Under the pieces are notes generated by a model, which saw only the letters and a program-made list of their open reading frames with translations, searched no databases and was not told where the DNA came from. From NCBI GenBank assembly GCA_937916365.1, contig CALFSY010000056.1:1-8788 (forward strand): a stretch of DNA of 8,788 nt, in the 5' to 3' direction. The stretch is from an uncultured Jannaschia sp. GTDB lineage: Bacteria > Pseudomonadota > Alphaproteobacteria > Rhodobacterales > Rhodobacteraceae. A program made the translations under genes and the position numbers. Of the stretch, positions 5,444-8,788 are shown piece by piece (position 1 is the first letter of the stretch; the number at the start of each line of letters is the position of its first letter).

Positions 5444-7537
5444 TCATGCGACGTCTTCTTGCGCTTCGGTGAGTTTTAGGATCGCATCCACGGCCCATGC
5501 GCCGCGCTGTCCGACGAGAATTGGGTTTACCTCGATCTCTTCGGCACCGGCAGTCTGGGCAAATTGCGCCAAACTGCCCAGTATTGTCAGCAACGCTTCC
5601 CGGTCCCCCGCCGGGCGCCCTCGCCATCCCTCAAGCCGCGCGTTGACTTTGAGCCGATCAAGAGCGCGCGCGATCTCGACACGGTCGAAAGGGGCGGCGA
5701 TCAATGTGCTGTCGCCCCAAAGCTCGGCTTCGATGCCACCACCGGCAAGCATCATTACCGGACCAACAGACGGGTCATAGGTGACCGAAGCCATAACCTC
5801 TGCCACAACATTAGGAGCCATCGCCTCGACCAGAACCCTTGTCAGAGGGATATGTGGTGCAAGGTTGCGCATATCTTCTTGCATCTGCACCACGGCGTCT
5901 GCAACGGATTGCGCCGATGAAAGGCCGATTCGCACCGCGCCCACCTCGGTCTTGTGCAAGAGCCGTGCATCAACGGCCTTTAGGGCAACCGGAAATCCCA
6001 CCTCTTCGGCGGCTTTCACGGCTTCATTGGGTGCAACCACGCGTGATTCGGGAACTATCACGCCGTAGGACGCCAGCAAAGCTTTTGCCGACGCCTCGTC
6101 CAAACGCTCGCCCGGTGGCGGCGCACTTGCGAAAACGTCTGCCAAATGTGCAAGACCTTCCGCCAGTAGAGCTTCGCGCCGCTCGCGCCACCAAAGCCCG
6201 TGGGACAGGGCCTTGATACATTCCTCTAGACCTTGCATGGCTGCAAGGCCTAGAGATTGAGTATGTGCGCGTGCTGTGTGTGGAAAGCAATCCACCATGG
6301 GCGAAAGCTGCATCGCGGCAACACCTCTACCTGCACATGCTGCGCCAAGCGCTTCGACCTGCGCTTCGTATTCGGCGATGTCCCACATCCCTTCGCGCGG
6401 ATAGTTTTGGACCATCAGCGCAAGGTCATAGCCTTCGTCCAGAAGGGTTGAATAAATCGCTGTCTGTTGATCTACATCGTTCCATGCCCCCATGGTCACA
6501 TCTTGGGGGTTGCAAGGCGTCGCCATGACCGGCAACACCTGACGCAGTCGCGTTGCCCGTTCCCCTGTAGGCTGCGGCAACTCAAATCCAGCAGCACTTA
6601 GGTGATCTGCTAGCATAACACCCATAACGCCTGATACCGCTGTAACCAGCGTACGTCGTCCTTTGGGAATTTGACCGGAATGACACAGCTTGAGCGTCTC
6701 AAAAAACTCCGATTCTGAATTCGTTGAAATGATACCTAACCGATCGAACAAGGCCTCCCATGCTGCGCCGGCGCCTGTCATCGACGCAGTATGTGAGGCT
6801 GCGGCCTGTGCGCCTGCTGCCGTTTTTCCGAACTTGATTGCAACGATGGGTTTACCAAGGCGAAGCGCTTTAACGGCGGCGCGTCGCAATTCTGTGATGT
6901 CTCGGAGCGCCTCAAACGATAGGCCAACGGCCGTGACCCGCGGATCGTCAAGCAGATGCTCAACACAGGATTCCATCCCGGTAACGGCTTGGTTGCCACC
7001 CCCTACAAGATGTGTGATTGGTAGCCCTCGATCGCTAAATACAGCATCGCAAAGCAGACCGCCGCCCTGGCTACAGATCGCCACACCACTGTCTACCCGA
7101 TGCACGCCGAACTGATCCATAATGGCAGCCATAGGATCGACAAAATTAACGAGGCCCACAGCATTCGGGCCCAGCATCGCCATATCGCCCGCCGCCGCGA
7201 TCAACTGCGCCTGAAGATCCCCGCCGGCACCACCTGTCTCGGCAAAGCCGGCCGCGTTACAAACCACTGCCCGACAGCCCTTTTTGCGCAGTGTGGCAAT
7301 CGCCTCCACCGCTAATTCGCGCCGGATCGCGACAAAAGCAAGGTCCGGAGCACTTGGCAACGCTTCAATCGTTGGAATACAGTTAAAATCTTCGAGCGTG
7401 TCATATTTCGGATTGACCACCCAAGTCTCGCCCACATACCCGAGAGCTGCATGATATTTGAGTGCCGGCTTGAGGTTTCTTCCACCAATAAAAGCGACGG
7501 AACGTGGATGGAAAAGGGCGTCGAGGTGCTGCGGCAT
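5444..7537 (-). CDS. NDP(ADP)-forming acyl-CoA synthetase / acetate-CoA ligase-family protein (fused alpha and beta parts)
   Basis: This 697-residue single-chain protein has the full domain set. A CoA-binding Rossmann domain spans about 1-130 (HPRSVAFIGG; MLGPNAVGLVN). A succinyl-CoA-ligase-like domain spans about 148-290 (SGVAICSQGGGLLCDAV) and includes H249 in ASHTASMTGAG, the position of the phosphorylated His in ADP-forming synthetases. A third domain spans about 295-450. A C-terminal ATP-grasp domain (about 475-690) has GFPVALKAVDARLLHKTEVG (514-533), MMLAGGGIEAELWGD (595-609) and EIEVNPILV (667-675), with the usual Mg/nucleotide Glu and Asn. It makes an acyl-CoA from a free acid, CoA and a nucleoside triphosphate through acyl-phosphate and phospho-His intermediates. 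As first gene of the operon it probably activates the substrate acid, the job done by AMP-forming CaiC in enterobacteria. The ATG at 7537 has only a weak GGAA ribosome site. The stop is 17 bases before the next ATG. Family secure, substrate inferred. Confidence 0.92.
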   Translation of the reverse strand: MPQHLDALFHPRSVAFIGGRNLKPALKYHAALGYVGETWVVNPKYDTLEDFNCIPTIEALPSAPDLAFVAIRRELAVEAIATLRKKGCRAVVCNAAGFAETGGAGGDLQAQLIAAAGDMAMLGPNAVGLVNFVDPMAAIMDQFGVHRVDSGVAICSQGGGLLCDAVFSDRGLPITHLVGGGNQAVTGMESCVEHLLDDPRVTAVGLSFEALRDITELRRAAVKALRLGKPIVAIKFGKTAAGAQAAASHTASMTGAGAAWEALFDRLGIISTNSESEFFETLKLCHSGQIPKGRRTLVTAVSGVMGVMLADHLSAAGFELPQPTGERATRLRQVLPVMATPCNPQDVTMGAWNDVDQQTAIYSTLLDEGYDLALMVQNYPREGMWDIAEYEAQVEALGAACAGRGVAAMQLSPMVDCFPHTARAHTQSLGLAAMQGLEECIKALSHGLWWRERREALLAEGLAHLADVFASAPPPGERLDEASAKALLASYGVIVPESRVVAPNEAVKAAEEVGFPVALKAVDARLLHKTEVGAVRIGLSSAQSVADAVVQMQEDMRNLAPHIPLTRVLVEAMAPNVVAEVMASVTYDPSVGPVMMLAGGGIEAELWGDSTLIAAPFDRVEIARALDRLKVNARLEGWRGRPAGDREALLTILGSLAQFAQTAGAEEIEVNPILVGQRGAWAVDAILKLTEAQEDVA

Positions 7538-7615
7538 AACTGTTCCAGAAATTTTCAGATTGACAAAAGTTTATCGCGAGATGCACCTTTTTTCCTGACA
7601 TAAGAGAGCAGAATT
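7538..7615. promoter_or_regulatory. Divergent control region between the operon and its regulator gene
   Basis: The 78 bases between the synthetase ATG (7537) and the regulator TTG (7616) are AT-richer than their surroundings and must hold both promoters and any operator. Visible elements are an AT-rich odd palindrome GAAA-T-TTTC at 7548-7556, the palindrome TCGCGA at 7574-7579, and TTGACA at 7560-7565 on the plus strand without a convincing -10 at normal spacing. A GAGAG ribosome site at 7604-7608 serves the regulator. I cannot assign a specific promoter. Confidence 0.5.
7604..7608 (+). promoter_or_regulatory. Ribosome binding site supporting the TTG start of the regulator
   Basis: GAGAG lies seven bases before TTG 7616-7618. 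No in-frame ATG exists near the start of the conserved domain, so the site supports a rare TTG initiation codon. Weak initiation of a local regulator is common. Confidence 0.5.
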
Positions 7616-8566
7616 TTGACATTAAATGACACTAAATCAATCGTGATCGTAATTGACGAAGGCTTTCCCCTTTTATCACTGGCCTTTGTGACCGAACCAT
7701 TGCGTATTGCAAACCGGGAAAGCCACCGCCCGATCTTCGCCTGGCGTGTGTGTTCTCCGTCGGGGCAGCGGCCCAGGTCATCCAGTGGGCGCAGTATCGA
7801 CGTTGATGGCCCGCTTGATGAAACACCGGCGAATGCGGTGATACTCCTCGCATCTTACCAACCGGACCGAATGGTTTCGACAAATCTCATTGATTGGCTT
7901 CGTCGCCGCGCCCACGAAGGAACGCTGATGGGCTGTGTTGATACCGGTGCCCTTGTGTTCGCCAAAGCGGGCCTGCTATCGCGCAGACCTGCCGCGGTGC
8001 ACCATGAAGCAGTGGTTGGATTTCGTGAGGTGTATGGCGATGCCCTGTTTACCGATCTCCTGTTTGATCTTGAGGGGGATAGATGTTCAAGTGCTGGAGG
8101 TGTCGCCACATTCGATATGACACTTGCCGTAATCGAACATCTAGCATCGAGGCGGCTTGCCAAACGCGTTGCAGAGATTCTTAATTATCGGCCGATTGAA
8201 ACCGCGCGCGCCTCTGGTTCTTATGGGCGGGACTGGTCGATCCCGCGTCTTGACCGAACCCTTGCTAAAACTGTGGAAATCATGCTGGCCAATATTGAGA
8301 AACCGGTGTCTGTCGCCGAAATCTGTCAGCGCGTCGACACGCCTGTTTGGCGTTTGCGACGTTTGTTTCAAAGACACCTTGGGATGTCTCCGCAGATGTA
8401 TTATCTTGAGTTGCGGCTGGATCAAGCGCGCAACCTTTTGCGAAATTCAGGACAAACCGTTGGTACAATCGCACACATGTGCGGCTTTCCGGCCCCTGAG
8501 AGCATGAGCCGGGCTTATAAGGCAAGGTTTGGACTGCCACCCAGTCATGACAGAGCCCTGACCTAG
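7616..8566 (+). CDS. GATase1-like AraC-family transcriptional regulator (GlxA/GbdR/CdhR type)
   Basis: This is a 316-residue, two-domain regulator. Residues 1-185 form a DJ-1/PfpI-like sensor domain: IVIVIDEGFPLLSLAFVTEP at 9-28, GCVDTGALVFAKAGLLSRRP at 106-125 and the HHE segment at 129-131. The nucleophile-elbow region reads VDTGA, with no Cys directly before TGA, so it is probably a ligand-binding domain and not an enzyme. LEGDRCSSAGGVATFDMTL (152-170) and the following Ala/Arg helices are typical of regulators of glycine betaine, sarcosine and carnitine genes (GbdR, SouR, CdhR). Residues 218-312 form the double helix-turn-helix: VSVAEICQRVDTPVWRLRRL (231-250), then TVGTIAHMCGFPAPESMSRA (281-300) and YKARFG. 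It is divergent from the operon and likely activates it in response to the substrate. The TTG start is chosen because GAGAG (7604-7608) lies 7 bases upstream and the ATG at 7626 is in another frame that stops at once; GTG 7643 would cut into the first strand. Confidence 0.9.
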   Translation: MTLNDTKSIVIVIDEGFPLLSLAFVTEPLRIANRESHRPIFAWRVCSPSGQRPRSSSGRSIDVDGPLDETPANAVILLASYQPDRMVSTNLIDWLRRRAHEGTLMGCVDTGALVFAKAGLLSRRPAAVHHEAVVGFREVYGDALFTDLLFDLEGDRCSSAGGVATFDMTLAVIEHLASRRLAKRVAEILNYRPIETARASGSYGRDWSIPRLDRTLAKTVEIMLANIEKPVSVAEICQRVDTPVWRLRRLFQRHLGMSPQMYYLELRLDQARNLLRNSGQTVGTIAHMCGFPAPESMSRAYKARFGLPPSHDRALT

Positions 8567-8788
8567 CCTCTAAAACCGCCTTGTTTGCAAAAATCAGGGG
8601 CGGGCGCAGATTGCGGCGGCTTATGGGTATATGCGCGAGATGCAGGGGTTATTATTGGTGCGGGTGCTGCGGTTTTGCACGGGTGGCAAGCGTCAGGGCG
8701 GGGGCGGATGAGGTAACGATAGACCGATCCGGCTGATGAGTCCTCTGAGGCACCCCCGCCACGCCTGATCCGGCACTTGCGCTGCTGC
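8567..8788. other. Downstream region without a supported gene; several inverted repeats
   Basis: After the regulator stop (TAG 8564-8566) I find no frame with recognisable family sequence. A minus-strand frame is open from 8787 to a TAG at 8565-8563, but its Pro/Arg/Ala-rich translation matches nothing I know. Inverted repeats are present: AAAACCGC 8572-8579 with GCGGTTTT 8669-8676; a small hairpin CGCA-GAT-TGCG 8605-8615; the palindrome TTTGCAAA 8584-8591; and nested repeats between 8697 and 8760. There is no hairpin followed by a T-run, so a classical terminator is not evident, though some of these may end transcription or belong to an RNA. GATCCGGC occurs twice (8726-8733 and 8767-8774). 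The edge of a decayed or unrecognised element is possible. Confidence 0.4.
8697..8760. repeat. Nested inverted repeats able to form a three-way junction
   Basis: GGCGGGGG (8697-8704) is the exact reverse complement of CCCCCGCC (8753-8760). Inside it, CGGAT (8705-8709) pairs with ATCCG (8727-8731), and CCT-CTG-AGG (8742-8750) can form a small hairpin. The single-stranded link between the two inner stems contains CTGATGAG (8733-8740). Pairings were found by eye; no energy was calculated, and in G-rich DNA short inverted repeats can arise by chance. Confidence 0.4.

Noticed and set aside
5427..5627. Longer start for the crotonase-family gene (ATG 5627)
   Set aside because: The added residues are Arg/Gly-rich shadow translation of the synthetase C-terminus, and the strong AGGGAGGA precedes ATG 5426.
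7560..7588. TTGACA as a -35 box for the regulator
   Set aside because: At 16-18 bases spacing there is no TATAAT-like sequence (GCACCT is found), so no sigma-70 promoter can be claimed.
8733..8750. CTGATGAG followed by a small hairpin, resembling the hammerhead ribozyme core
   Set aside because: The obligatory GAAA strand after stem II is absent (the hairpin is followed by CACCC), so the catalytic core cannot form.

Overview
The window looks like a chromosomal catabolic locus from an alphaproteobacterium, most likely a marine Rhodobacterales (Roseobacter-type) organism. This is inferred from moderately high G+C, TGATG and ATGA gene overlaps, and the character of the proteins. No species assignment is possible from the sequence alone.

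Layout. One regulator is read rightward (7616-8566). From the 78-bp gap in front of it a leftward operon runs to the window edge (7537 down to 1). In transcription order it holds: an NDP(ADP)-forming acyl-CoA synthetase (5444-7537), an enoyl-CoA hydratase-family protein (4584-5426), an acyl-CoA dehydrogenase (3421-4584), a broken chimeric locus made of the first ~30 codons of an MDR-type oxidoreductase and the last ~152 codons of an enolase-superfamily protein (2881-3424), a CaiD-type crotonobetainyl-CoA hydratase (2102-2884), a hotdog thioesterase (1582-2100), an intact enolase-superfamily (mandelate racemase/muconate lactonizing type) enzyme (462-1577), and the N-terminal 154 residues of a CaiB/BaiF CoA-transferase or acyl-CoA racemase (1-462). 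Gene gaps are mostly -4 to +17 bp, so the genes are probably co-transcribed and translationally coupled.

How it may work. The CaiD resemblance is strong. The regulator is of the GATase1-like AraC type that controls glycine betaine and carnitine genes in other proteobacteria. Together they point to CoA-dependent catabolism of a quaternary-amine acid such as gamma-butyrobetaine, crotonobetaine or carnitine. A plausible order is CoA activation (synthetase or CoA transferase), alpha,beta-dehydrogenation (acyl-CoA dehydrogenase with its catalytic Glu intact), hydration (CaiD-like) and release from CoA (thioesterase). The enolase-superfamily enzyme keeps both acid/base lysines and all metal ligands, yet has no place in the textbook carnitine route. 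It suggests an extra epimerisation or dehydration step on a free betaine acid.

Most notable points. First, a clean out-of-frame deletion junction with 7-nt microhomology (3334-3340) fuses two unrelated genes. Second, this betaine-type operon once held two enolase-superfamily paralogues. Third, one hydratase has a Lys in its oxyanion-hole motif. Fourth, the 222 bases after the regulator carry no gene I can support but contain nested inverted repeats. No tRNA, rRNA, CRISPR array, transposase or transporter gene was recognised.
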